Of a DNA stretch of 64,000 nucleotides, positions 22,240-34,328 are shown one piece after another. The notes below the pieces were generated by a model, which worked only from the letters and a program-made list of their open reading frames with translations, ran no database searches and was not told the origin of the DNA. The DNA comes from Prostheceraeus crozeri. Its lineage: Eukaryota > Platyhelminthes > Polycladida > Euryleptidae. The position numbers and the translations under genes were made by a program. Position 1 is the stretch's first letter. Every line of letters begins with the position of its first letter. Location: positions 682,001 to 746,000 of the forward strand of contig CAJQUW010007404.1 in the NCBI GenBank assembly GCA_907163375.1, written 5' to 3'.

Positions 22240-23850
22240 GATCAGCAGAATAACAGCAGAATAAACTAAAATACTTTTTGAACAAATATGTGAAACCTTA
22301 CGTGGACTCCCAAGTGTTCACTAAAATTACTCCTAGTGGGTCTTGTAGTGGCAAACTTTACGGTTCTGCCAAGGTACATAAAAATAATGTACCTCTTAGA
22401 CCTATTGTTGCCAGTTATGGTACGGCCGAATATAACCTTGCCAAGTACCTAAACCAGTACATTACTCCTATAATTCCTACGGAGTACTCAGTACAAAATA
22501 ACGCTGATCTGCTAGACAAACTCGCTAGCTACAAATTCTCATCGGATTCGAAACTCATCAGCTTTGATGTTGTTAGTCTTTTTACTAACGTCCCTCTCAA
22601 AGAAGTCATTGAGCTAGCTTGTGATAAGGTGTATAGTTCCCATAACACAAAACCACCGTACAGTAAGGACACCTTCAAAAAATTACTTCAATTCGCTACT
22701 GGTGGCATTTTCTCGTTCAACAACATTCTCTACCGTCGAAGGGATGGTTTGAGCATGGGTAGCCCCCTAGACCCAACCCTCAGTAACTTATTTATGGGAC
22801 ACTTAGAACAGACTTTCTTACAAAATGATAAACTAAACCTAAAATTCTATGTCTGATATGTAGATGACATCTTGGCTATCTTTGAAGATGATGACCACTT
22901 ATCCTTCTTCAACTATATTAACAAGTGGCATAGTAATATGAAATTCACCACAGAGTTAGGAGGTAAAGTGCTACCTTTTCTAGATATTGACCTGGATGTT
23001 TCATCCAACACGCTAACTACTAAGGTGTACAGAAAACCCTCGTACACCGGTCTAACCTTGAATTTCAGAGCCATGTGCCCCATGCAATGGAAAATTTCTG
23101 TTTTAAGCACTCTGATCAACAGCCTACATCGTCTGCTCGTCATGGCAAACTTTCCATGATGAAATAGGGAAATTGACAAAAATTTTTCAAAACAATGGAT
23201 ATCCGTTGTACTTTATACAAAAAGTGGTCAAACATTATCTGGACAAAAGATTCTGTGTTCCAAAAGAAAAAGATGAATTCCAATACCTCCATACTGTCAA
23301 AATTCCATTTTTTGGCATTCAATCGGTTTATTTTAAAAAGAAACTACAATCACTAGCCTATTCCGTAGAATAGATAAAGAATTTCCTATCCGTTGGGTTT
23401 TCACATGCAATAAACTAAAAAGTGGTTTCTCCAACAAAGATCATACTCCCAAAGTTCTTAGGTCTAATATCATTTACCAATTCGCTTGTGAGGTGGACCC
23501 TCGCACTACCTACATAGGTAGAACTACAAGACACTTAAACTTAAAAATAAAAGAACATCGGGAAAAAATGTCCGCCATTTCTGACCATAGGTTAAATTGC
23601 AGTTGCAGCTGTAAAGTTGACAACTTCAAAATTCTATCTCAAGCTCCCAACACTTATGACCTAAATATTTTGGAAGCCATGTACATAAAAAACTCAACCC
23701 CACTTTGAATAAGCAAGTTAACCATGATGGTGCTTTTTTCAAATGTAAATTAATTTGAGTCTAGTTACTGTGTGTACCTTATTTAATTGTTATCATGTAC
23801 TTCAGCTTTTGAAATGATTTGTTGCTTATAACATGATTTAGATCTTTCCT
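22240..23850 (+). mobile_element. Penelope-like element, 5'-truncated inverted copy
   Basis: It begins within the reverse transcriptase (CAGCAGAATAAACTAAAATA, matching the complement of about 20994 in the long copy). It then runs through the catalytic region, the endonuclease (23493-23708) and the same trailer. Identity to the minus-strand copy is very high, with scattered single changes. One of these turns the Arg codon before YVDD into TGA at 22854-22856. It also shares the frame change before MANFP. Confidence 0.85.
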
Positions 23851-24904
23851 ATCATTGTTTTCACCTCTTTTAGCTTATTATTGAATTTAGCCTTACGACT
23901 GGCCTACAATAAGGACGATATTTGCATATTCTTCCGTTTGATGATCTCTCTCATGTTATGATGAACTATGTGTAGACCATTATGCATGTAGTTTTCATAG
24001 CTAGGCAGTCTGCTTGTCGAAATCAAACTGAGTAATGGGATCTGAAAACTTGCATATGCACATCTAATCAGCGCAGCACGTCAAAAGATATCTGAATGTG
24101 TCACTGGTGCACATCATAAATCCATCAAATCTGCGTTTTGAATAGTGATGCGACAGGCTGACATATTTTTACAATTACATGTAGGCCTACTATATTGCTA
24201 TATTTTCCAAAATATTGAAGACGATTTTTGTAGTAAGCCACAAACACTCTGTATCCAATCTAATTTCAGTGGAAGTTGTCGCCGTTTTTTTTATCTGAAT
24301 CACTTGAAATATTCAATATAATTTGTCATTTCTATCAATTTTCTGAATATTGTAATATATGACTGCCCAACATTCAAACACTCAATGAAAATCAAGGAAA
24401 TGTTATTACTTAATTCGCAGTTATGTTGAGCTGATCGAGAACCATATCAACAAGTTTTGCAATCAACTTCCTCACTAAGAAATTGGAATGAATCTGCACT
24501 TATTAAATTGGTCAATTCAACTTGTCCACGTCTTATCGAAAGATTTAGAAACTCCATGTTTATGAATATAATGCAAATGCTACTGATTTTGCGTTGGTCA
24601 GGGAAAGAATTCGTATTGTCGCATGAAAACTTGTCAGTCCATTCTGAACTATATTCCAGAAGATATTAGCCAACAAGTTATTGAAATGAGTGTAAAATAA
24701 CTTATTTGAGTAACACTATTTTCGAAGTACATGATTTGGCAACAATGCAAGCCATTTCTTCACAGATGATCCTTGTTTTATCAGCAGACGACAATGAACA
24801 ATTTGGAAGCATTTATGAAAGTAGACTAAAATAACATTGCAGTAATGCACATAATTTCAAATCAAACATAGAAATTTCCTCTTTCATAAAAAAACTTTTT
24901 TCAT
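23851..24904. other. no gene recognised
   Basis: At 23856-23876 it repeats the words GTTTTCACCTCTTTTAGCTT found at 22069, so a stub of the Penelope 5' region may follow the truncated copy. The remainder is unassigned. Confidence 0.4.
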
Positions 24905-25975
24905 AAGAAACAAAATGGCGATCTGTATCCACTTCCCACATGGAAAACTATTATGTTTTCTATAACAATATTATCTCAACTAAGCGAAAGGATCATGAGC
25001 GAAGGGTTCCACCTTGAATTGACAACCACCTCAACAGTACAAAGTAAGTTTTCATCACATTTATTCTTGCCATATAAATATCCAAATTGTAAACAACTGA
25101 ATGGATTAAAATGAACATTAATTGTATTTGTATTAATTTAATTACCTACTAATACTAGAATTCATAATTTTTAAATCTGTAAATAGTTTATTTTTTGTGA
25201 CATTTAGAAATTTAAATCTAGGCCTACATAACAAAACATATGCAAAGTCGCATGATGGCTGGAAAGTATATATAATTCAATGAAATCATTGGTTAACAAG
25301 CGATAGTGCTTAGTTTATTGATATCAAGTAACGAAAATGAAATCAGTCATGTAAAGATACAAAACATGCATGTATATTTTGTATATGCTGTCCAAACAGA
25401 GAAATTTGTCTCTTTGTGTTTATGTTTCTATAATAGTTCATAAATATTTTTGATTCAACACCAAAAGCTTGAGCTATTAAGTATATGGTGCAAATTATTC
25501 AAGTAATATAAATTGCTGACTGAACAACGTTTATTTATTATATGATAACAATTAATAGCTACGTATACATCATATCATGTTTATTATTTCATTCCAAAAT
25601 ACAAATTGTAGGACACTTAATTGCAGCAGATTATGATAGCAAATATAATGACATATTTCTCCACTTTACTTCATTGACTGCAAAGTATCACCAGTAATAA
25701 TTGTTTTGATTCCAGCTCCCCTTCGAATGATGGGTCAATTGTGGTTGCACCACACAGCTGCTATCAAATGCAGATTTTCAATGCCGTGGACATACTACAA
25801 CAAGCAACAATTTTTCTTGGCAATGAGATCCAAGAGACGTGATGCAGATGACATAATACTTTGCCTTCTTTCCAATTTTATAAAACATCACTACTTTGAC
25901 ATATCTATTGTCTTTTGGCCGGAGCATAGACTTCTAAATTTAGAAGTCTATGGCCGGAGAAATATAGCTTTTTCC
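24905..25975 (+). repeat. spliced-looking repeat, copy 2
   Basis: Same order as 13541-14530: an open stretch with KKQNGDLYPLPTWK, a donor at 25044, an acceptor AG at 25714-25715, then SPSNDGSIVVAPHSCYQMQI. Both splice sites are preserved, although many intron positions differ. It has neither the hairpin-bearing direct repeats nor the recombinase gene that accompany copy 1. It is interrupted near its end by a 27-bp palindrome with a target duplication. Confidence 0.6.
25925..25951. mobile_element. 27-bp palindromic insertion with 8-bp target duplication
   Basis: The insert consists of CATAGACTTCTAAATTT followed by its overlapping complement, so it is nothing but two inverted ends. GGCCGGAG occurs on both sides (25917-25924 and 25952-25959) but only once at the matching place in copy 1 (near 14515). 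This shows a true insertion. It may be an extreme internal deletion product of an element with 8-bp duplications. Confidence 0.75.
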
Positions 25976-26646
25976 GATCAAATGTAGAAATTAGATCTAT
26001 CAAAAGTAATATAGAGCAAACAAATGTGGCCAATCAAATATAAATATTGAGCGTAACCAAATGCGGCAAGGTCAAGCAAATGTGGCAATAGGTAATCAAA
26101 TATACAAATCAATTTGAGAACATCAAATAATCCACATACAAATGACATGCCATTGTGATTACCTACATGATATGATTAATGTTTTCCAAGATAATTTTAC
26201 ATGTAGAGTAATTCTTGTGCTTTCATCAATTATTTTGTCTCAAACTTTAAATGAATATAGAACTGATCGAACTCTGGATACTATAAAACTGCATTAAGTT
26301 GTATTTTTCACTGACAGGTACTTACGAAAAAATAGATTATCAATGAATTAATGATAAATACATCCAATTACACGAATTAATTAAACGAGCAGTTAAACGA
26401 TTTTGTTAAAAGTGAGACCTACAACTTTTTCGAAGTGTTATAAATCTTTTCAAAACATTGTTTGATTCTGAATCTTTGAAATTCTATTATTGAAATTTCT
26501 AATGCATTAATTAATTTTTATTGGCTTTTCAAATCCGTGCCATTTACAGTGCTTGATATGCCATCATGGGTAATGTTTAAAGAAAACTTTTCACATCTGC
26601 AACATTTATATTTGAACATATAAGAAATTCAGCAAGTTAAACAATT
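25976..26646. other. left flank of the IS630-like transposase, part of its element
   Basis: It contains repeated words CAAATGTGGC and AATCAAATATA at 26015-26105, possibly subterminal repeats. GGCCGGAGAAATATAG at about 25952 weakly mirrors CTAAATTTCTCTGGAC at 27830-27845. If these are the inverted ends, the element is about 1.9 kb. Confidence 0.35.
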
Positions 26647-27678
26647 TTACATAAAAATGTCTTGAAACATCACACACCTTGGTAAGTAACGAAAAAGATG
26701 GTTAAAATAACCTGTTACATCAGCAACAGTTACTGCAGAAACTGACCGCTCAGCAATTTGAGCAAGCATGGCCAGCCGCTCCGCATGATTGGTGGTCAAA
26801 GTCTGTTGACGAACTTCAGCTAGCTGTCGTTTGATGGATGGCTTCCACTGGCTGAAACAGTTTTCAACAATGTTCAAAAACGGACTGTATGGTGGTTGCC
26901 AATGTAGAGACACATTTGGTGGCAATTTTGCTTCTCCAGCTCTAGCGTGAGCACTTGCGTTGTCAAAGATTAGACACACTGATGGAGCATCAGGAGGAAA
27001 TGGGATGTGTTCAATGAAATCAATGAATCGCTCACTAGTCATGCCTCCTTCTTGAAGTCTATGTGAGAGAATCTCTCTGGTATGGCTTACAGCAAAAGTC
27101 ATTGTTAAATTCTTTGAGCGCCTGCCATTTACGACACGATATGCTCGCTCTCCAACATGTGAACGACCTCGAGAACGCTTTGACCAAAGGTTGATACCTG
27201 CCTCATCGATGAATATGAGCTCTTTGTTGACACCGTCCTCCATCATCCAATGGGCAAATTCTCTTCTTCTCTCTTTCGTAGTTTGAGAATTTCTCTCTAC
27301 TGGAGAGTCTTCTAACTTTTTCATTGAGATCAACTGCCCATTCAAAATTCTTGACAGTGTCGTTCGTGACAACCTTGGTTGGTCAGGTAAACTAACATGC
27401 AGCTCATATATGATCTGATCAAGTGTGAACTCTGGGTGATTGTTCACAATGCTCACCACTGTCTCGGTAAGCATTTGGTTTACCTTTATTCTATTTGCTC
27501 TGACACCTCCTCTCTGAACTGCAACCTCACCGTCTCTTTTGAGAGCTCTACTTACTATTGCCCATGCGGATGAACGCTTTATGCCCAATTGTCGAGCAAG
27601 CTCCACGTAGTCTTCACCGCGATTGTAGGCATCAAACAATCTTTGCTTGTCAGTTGCAGATATTTTCGCATAAGGCAT
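26647..27678 (-). CDS. IS630/Tc1-mariner-type transposase, full length and open
   Basis: The start at 27678 gives MPYAKISATDKQRLFDAYNR, a helix-turn-helix domain (residues about 1-60), then a second DNA-binding region. The DDE catalytic core follows: IFIDEAGINLW (first Asp, about residue 155), LIFDNASAHA (second Asp, about 240) and YSPFLNIVENCFSQW (Glu, about 276). At 343 residues it matches the usual length for the family, and no stop or shift interrupts it. The protein would bind its element's ends and perform cut-and-paste transposition at TA sites in the nucleus. It is the only uninterrupted, full-length transposase in the window, so recent activity or domestication is possible. Element ends are not certain. 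Confidence 0.9.
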   Translation of the reverse strand: MPYAKISATDKQRLFDAYNRGEDYVELARQLGIKRSSAWAIVSRALKRDGEVAVQRGGVRANRIKVNQMLTETVVSIVNNHPEFTLDQIIYELHVSLPDQPRLSRTTLSRILNGQLISMKKLEDSPVERNSQTTKERRREFAHWMMEDGVNKELIFIDEAGINLWSKRSRGRSHVGERAYRVVNGRRSKNLTMTFAVSHTREILSHRLQEGGMTSERFIDFIEHIPFPPDAPSVCLIFDNASAHARAGEAKLPPNVSLHWQPPYSPFLNIVENCFSQWKPSIKRQLAEVRQQTLTTNHAERLAMLAQIAERSVSAVTVADVTGYFNHLFRYLPRCVMFQDIFM

Positions 27679-27859
27679 GACTGCTATCTTGATAGTGTGA
27701 CAAAAGTTTCAATCTTTTGAATGTCAGCTATGTGTTAAAAATTTGAATTCAATCAAGCAAGTCAAAGATAGAAATTTGTGACAGCATGAATGAATCATAG
27801 AAAGCAGTAGTAGCATAGAGCATAGACTTCTAAATTTCTCTGGACAGATAGGTGAGCAA

Positions 27860-29156
27860 AATTTGAAATCATTTTATACATGTTCAGGCCAACCAACATT
27901 CGTGTTGCAAAAGATCGAATTTTGCAGCTTATTTGAATGCAAAATGCAAGCAAATGCAGTTTACAGTTGCTGGCTGTGAACCGAAATGCAATGACGGTGT
28001 AACACAAAAACATTCCTCTGCCTGCATAACAAAGAAATTTGAATTTGCGATTCCATCGATTTAGTTGAAAGTATTATATCCCAACTAAACATTATTGTGC
28101 AACCTTGTGTGACGTCTTGTGTAACCTTCAATTCCATGAATCTGACTTCAATACCACCTTGAAGGACATGGATCATCACATGGCAAGCAATGAAGAAAAA
28201 TTGAAGAAATGAAACAGCGTGATCTAAAGTACAGTGACATCGAAATTCCTTTCTCTGTCTAGATGCTTCTCCAAACAGCTACAAAGCTGCGATCCGGTAT
28301 GGCCACGTTTTCAAGTATATGTCCTGGCAATGGAAACACAATCGGAAGATTTCTTGTCATGACAATTTTGTCTAAAATTTAGAAAGAAACCATTCCATCT
28401 GGGTTTGTGACATCTCAAAACGATAATGGACTAAAAATGGCGATCATAAGTTGAAATCTTCCCCATAGCATCATCGCATCATTGACTGTCGAAAAATCTG
28501 CGAATATGTATTTGCATTTATCACAGAGAGAAATCCATTCCAAGCAGCACATAATGTATCTATCATCTATCACAAGTTTTCCAAAGTTGTCAATCTGATG
28601 ACTTCTGGATAATCTCTGGGTGACCAGCCAGTAATAGAAATTCGAAATCGGATTCAATTATGTAATACTTGGGAAAGACTGACAAAGTTACGTGAAGCCG
28701 AATTCAACGGAGGGAAGATCCAACCGAAGCATTGACCATTGTTATGTAAGGGTCAGTTTCGAGAGGAAAAGAGAAGCCTCCGATTTCCACACTACGAATG
28801 TCCTGGAATGAGGGGGAACAGAAAAGTGAACTATACGGAGATCCTTCTTTGCATTCAATTTCATGAAAACAATCATGATGGACACAATAAGCATTTACAA
28901 CCTGAGCAGCTACTTCTATAAGGAGGTCTGAACAGTTATCAGGCGATCCGACCTGTGATGGAGACTTTTCTGAGACCAATGACCAATTCTCGGAAAAGCA
29001 CAGCCAGATTACATTGAGAGGGGTTTTAACTTGATACGTCAAATGACTGGTGCATATTATTTTACCTCCATGCGTCACCTTACTGACCGTGACAAGAAAA
29101 TGAAAGCAATAACTATATTGAAGTTTTCCGGATTTAGTCTGAGAAGTGTTGATGAT
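27860..29156. other. no gene recognised
   Basis: Reading frames up to 124 codons exist (28704-29078, minus), but they show no family motif and biased, chance-like composition. Confidence 0.4.
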
Positions 29157-29158
29157 AA

Positions 29159-31437
29159 AGGGGCTTTCACAATAGTCGTGCGACCTCTTTACGACTTCTT
29201 ACGATCATGGTCGTAAGATCGATCGCATCTATCGCACGACCAGTCTCTTGCTGTCGCACGACTTCTCATGGTCTCCTGTAGTCGCATCTAAATTTTGTGC
29301 ATGCACAAAATTCAGGCGCGACCACTTTCGGGATTCTAGCTCGCGCGATCGCTCGTGCAACGGTCGCGTATAGTCGTGCAACAGTATCAGAAGTCGCACG
29401 ACCATCTTGCGACTACTTGTTTGCTTTCCTTCCAAAAGTATGCTTTGATGTGACCATCGTACGACTATGAGACCATTGTGCAACAGTCTCTTGTACACGT
29501 GAGACCGGTCTCACGACTTCACGCCAATATATATGCCGCACATGTGCTATCAGCTTCATATAATTGTATCATGTCCTCTGTTCGCCCCCGTGACGTGCTG
29601 CACTCACCTGATAGAGACATTGCTGCGTTGGTGCTTCTTATTCGACTTCGACGACGTAATAGAAGACGTTGGTGGGTCAAGCCTTGGATTGCGAAGCGTG
29701 AGGGGTTTGGCCAGTGCCACACTCTGATGGCAGAATTAGAGCTGCAATCCCCAGAGGACTTCGTCAACTACTTGAGAATGCCTCCGGAGATGTTCTACGA
29801 GATACTGACGCGCATATCCTCAAGAATCGAGAAGGTCTGAAGTTCAGTATTCAGTATTCTCCTTCTAGGGTTGGTGGATGCTGACTACAAGTTCATCTGG
29901 GCAGACGTGGGATGCCAAGGTTCTTCTTCAGATGCACAAATCTTCAACAACGGACAACTGAGAAGAAAGCTGGAAGAGGGAACTTTGCGCTTGCCAGATC
30001 CCGAGCCTCTACCACGTGATGACAGGCCAACATCATACTTCGTGGTCGGAGATGACGCCTTTCCCTTGCGTTCGTGGATGATGAAACCCTTCTCCCAGCG
30101 CCAGCGGATAATTCTGAACAGCGGATATTCAACTATCGCCTATCCCGTGCCCGCCGTGCGGTGGAGAACAGCTTTGGTATACTTGCACATCGCTGGAGAT
30201 GCTTGCTGACCACCATGCAGCAAGATCCGATCAGAGTCAAGGTCATAGTCATGGCAGCCATGTGCCTACACAACTTGATGCGACTGCAGCATCTTTCTTT
30301 GCAGACCGGTGACATGGACCAACCTCTTGGTGACGGCAGCTTCATCCCTGGTGCTTGGCGAGAGACACAATTACACGACATTGCACATGTTGGTGGCGCT
30401 AACCAAGCCAATCGAGAGGGCAAGAGACTCTGACTGTACTTGAAGGACTACTACAACAGTGATGTGGGAAAGCTACCCTAGCAGGACAAGATGATATAAG
30501 CTCCTCGTGTTTGCAAGTATTATATGATGCTATCTTCTGTAGCTGATTGTGTCTTGTTGTCTTTTAAAATAAGTTCTATCGGATTATTTATTTTGCTTTT
30601 ATGTCACTAACAGGCTAAAGAGGGCCATAGGCTATACGAAAAAAGTCAGGGAAGTTTATTTCATTCATTAGAGGAAGCTGAAGTAGTCTACTAAGTTAGT
30701 CTACGGTAGGCTAAACTCTTGAAATCATTAACCCTTCTACTGGGCACCCCATGACAATTGTCACGGATAGCGTAATTATGGCTTGTGGAAAATTTTCATT
30801 AAAAGCTACGGCATTGCCGCCTCGTGACTTTTAATTTCTACGTATAGGGATGACTTTAATGTCTTCAACACTAGTCTAGCGTTTGCTGGCATTCCTCCAG
30901 GACTCATGTGTTAGGTTGAGCGTGTGCAGTAATCAGGCATGCATCATATTAGGCCTGCATCATGAAAAAGTACCCGTAGTAATAAGAGTAGTAGTAGTAA
31001 TAATTTACTTAATAGGATGTGTGGTTTTAAAACAGCTAGTTTTCTGTCCACCCTGTTAGAAAAAACAAAGTCTGATTTATAGAAAAATTAAGCATGATAA
31101 TTTTTTTAAACATGATAGCGTACAACACCGTAGCAGTCAAGAGTCTGGGCTACCGATTGACGATGTCAAGGTGGCGACTGCTCGTGCAACAGTCACATAG
31201 TCCTGCGATCGGTTGTACGATTGACTCAGCCATCGAACAATGCAATTGCTAGGTCGTGCAACTATCGCACGGCCATGCGAGAGGTCGCACGACTGATCGT
31301 ACAACAGTCTCCTTCGAGCATACGACTGTTGTGCGACTAGATTTTTCACTACGACTATTTGTGCGACTGACATTGGATCGCTTCTGAGCGCACGGTCGCA
31401 AGATCGCATCTGTCGCACGACTATTGTGAAAGCCCCT
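29159..31437 (+). mobile_element. PIF/Harbinger-type DNA transposon, defective
   Basis: Near-perfect inverted ends AGGGGCTTTCACAATAGTCG at the left and their complement at the right. They are flanked by TAA and TTA, in keeping with the TWA target preference. About 300 bases inside each end are packed with variants of GTCGCACGAC and GTCGTGCGAC, in both orientations. The transposase lies in the left half. The second (Myb-like) gene of complete Harbingers was not found; the right half has only chance reading frames. Confidence 0.9.
29571..30433 (+). pseudogene. Harbinger transposase (DDE_Tnp_4 type), broken
   Basis: The start at 29571 gives MSSVRPRDVLHSPDRD, then RRWWVKPWIAKREGFG and FVNYLRMPPEMFYEILTRI, the amino-terminal part of ALP1/HARBI1-type nucleases. 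After a stop at 29838-29840 comes VDADYKFIWADVGCQGSSSD and FVVGDDAFPLRSWMMKPF, the core with its catalytic Asp. About 90 residues before it, including the first catalytic Asp, are missing. A further shift near 30100 leads to FNYRLSRARRAVENSFGILA, which carries the catalytic Glu. At least one deletion and one frameshift therefore make it inactive. Confidence 0.88.
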
Positions 31438-34043
31438 TTAGATATCCTACATTAACCATAGATGTACCTGGATTTTCTTGCCCGCTGGATTCATAGCATG
31501 ATTCATAGAATAGCTTATCCTCTTAATCCATGGCAAATGTCCCATAACTAGTGTGATTAAAAATATATATATATTTCTATGAAAATTTATCCTTGCCCTC
31601 CCAGAGGAGTAAGATATAAATTATTGCCCTGCGACATTTTTCATATCATGGATGATTGCTATAACAGATTTAGAGGATATTCTATGAAGTCACTATGATA
31701 TCGTTGCCTCAAGATAGACAAATGCATGTATTATCATGACTAAAATGAAAACTAGCTTGCGAGGTTTCGAAAAGTTTCGCTAGATTAATTTGAATACCCG
31801 TCCAAGCAGTGACAATTACTATACTAATACTCATGATGCGGTCATGGAAATTCAATGATTGGGGAAGCGTTTATAGAAGTTTTTTTAAAGAGAAAGTATT
31901 TTGTTGAGGTAATTTATTTGTTAGCACTGACGATGGACTTTCGAATTTTGGAAATATCTTGAATAAATCTCTTTTGATTTTCAGCAGATCTGCATAATTT
32001 ATTTGCGATGTAGTGACATTTCGACGTATGATCTAAGATGATGTCGTTATGATATCGCTGCCACAAGACACACAAATGTATGTATGGGTACTATATGTAA
32101 AGATACTTCTATGTATGCGATAGTAATTTAGTACCTGACTTTTTGCACATAATTTGTGTAACTCTCTTTCCATTACTACAGAGCTTAAAATTTTGATCCC
32201 ATCACTTTATGTATGTAGCTCCATTTCTATGAATAGAGGACAGTCATTGTCAAAATATCAATGCAAAAATTATTGTATTGATGTCTCTATATCTTCCCAT
32301 GTTTAGATATTATTGAACCGAACTATACCTATTTCGTACATTATTGTAGACTTGGGCGTCCAGCAATGTATGACTGCGAGGATGTCTGAGAGGACAGCGA
32401 TGACTATGTATAGACGAATAGACGATACTCATTGCTGTCCGATTCATTGTAGTATGATTCTATGGTGAAATCATTACGCTCAGGATTCCATAATGCATAG
32501 AGAGGATACAGTACACAGATATCATATTACAATGAGATTCTATTTTTAGTAATTTCTATAGATCTTGTAAGGAAAGACACTGATATCATTTTTTTGAAAT
32601 TAATGAAATAATATTATTTTTCAGTCTTTCTACGCACAAAAATTAATTAATTAATTGCATCAAAATATATTTCGCCGGTCTGGCCTTATCAATTGAAATA
32701 GAAAGAAATCCTAAGTAAAAATTTTGGAAATCAAATGCTAAATCATTTGAAATCTCTATACAAAATTACAGACTGTCAATGTTATTATCGATATCCATCA
32801 AATATTCGCATATGCCACTGTTCATTCATACACTATGATGAAATTGATGGCTAAACCGCGAAATCTATGAATGAGTTATCTATGAATGATATCTTGGTAG
32901 TCTCTGGCTAATCATAAATTGTTTACAGACTTCTATGATTTTTTTACACAAAGGCTTACACAAGAAAAGTTAACTGCGAGAGGAAAAGTCAGCTTTGTGA
33001 TCCTGTGGGACTGAAAAGTTGATTTTTCCTCACGGCACTTTATATAGAGGAGATATCTTTTCACTCCCACACAAAATGAAAATGAATTTTCACAAGTTGT
33101 TGTCAGTTTCATAGATAACTTTAGGGGCATTATAGAGTATGGAAATGTGCTACTCCATGTGTTTCCTGTTCTGTTAGTTGAAATATGGCTTCAGTTAGTG
33201 CAGGAGTTTACAAAAGCAAGTGGATCGGACAAACACTATTCAAGCTACGAGGCATTTGAAACATTTTGCGATTATAGATAACTAAAAAATGATGATTATC
33301 TGTACATCAACAACTTTTTAGGTCTCTGCAGCTATCTCTCCTAAATCTATAGGCCTATGCAGGGCCTATGCAGGGCCTATGTATAGGCCTACTAATATAA
33401 TATATGCAGTACATAGATTGGATTGCGACACCTCAAAAGCAAGTAATTACAAGTAATGTCTCGAGAAGCTAATATAGCCAAATCTCAGTGTGCTATGAAG
33501 TCTATACGCCAAAAAGGATCACATTGATGAGATAGACGGAACATGGTAGAATACTGATCAGAATTCTAACTATAAATTTAATGCTACCGACGATCAGTCT
33601 CCCTGACACATCAATTTCATATTCACGAATTTATTAAAGATTTCTGTATTTAATGCAATGCGAACATTGGCAAATGTATTAATCCTTCTATATGAAGATT
33701 GCAAAAGCTCTTTGATAGATAGCCGATTCATTGAAGTCTATGAAAGTTTACAGTCTCCATAGATGGTTCATTAAAAGCTTAGAAATCTATAAATGTTCAC
33801 AATCCGAGTAGATTCGAAATTCGGATTTCTGTCTAAAAAGGATCTGAAAAATCCATTTAACAATTCATTCACTAACAGAACAACCATGCCTAGGTTTGAA
33901 AGCACCATGTTTCGTACAGCCGAATCTGTAAGGCTCATTTTTGTAGACCTAAGCGTCCATCAATGAGATCCTATGCCTAGAGACTGTTTTCTAAATACTT
34001 TTAACATCAGAAGTCAGTGATGCTTAATATTTACCCTCCAATA
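31438..34043. other. unassigned AT-rich stretch, rich in TCTATGA/TCATAGA words
   Basis: No gene was recognised. The words CTATGA and TCATAG recur far more often than in neighbouring DNA (for example 31492, 31578, 31680, 32228, 32459, 32870, 32884, 32934, 33740). A short tandem GCAGGGCCTAT lies at 33358-33385. Confidence 0.4.
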
Positions 34044-34182
34044 AAGTATACCAGATTATTACTTGTAGAATCGTATTTCAGAATCCTTTATACATCAGAT
34101 AAAATTTGTTCCCAGGGAAAATCTAGGTAGAGAAGGATTCTATCGCGGATATCTATGTTCCTAATAATCTGGCATACTTTAT
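34044..34182. repeat. foldback element 1
   Basis: Ends TAAAGTATACCAGATTATTA and TAATAATCTGGCATACTTTA are inverted with one mismatch. A nested pair, GAATCCTT and AAGGATTC, lies inside. It sits directly beside foldback 2. Confidence 0.8.
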
Positions 34183-34185
34183 AAC

Positions 34186-34328
34186 GGATAGAGGATAGCT
34201 ATGCGATTCTCTGACATAGCTCGTGAAATTATTTGATATATCTCTCGGCCTAAACCCCTCGGGATTCATCAAATAATTTCAATATAAAATCAATATATCC
34301 CAGAGAATCGCATAGCCATCCTCCATCC
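34186..34328. repeat. foldback element 2
   Basis: Arms of about 28 bases, centred on AGCTATGCGATTCTCTG and CAGAGAATCGCATAGCC, plus an inner pair GAAATTATTTGAT and ATCAAATAATTTC. The tip is relatively GC-rich (CTCGGCC...CCCCTCGGG). Confidence 0.8.

Noticed and set aside
28704-29078. 124-codon minus-strand frame
   Set aside because: No domain, no splice-site context and no second copy; treated as chance.
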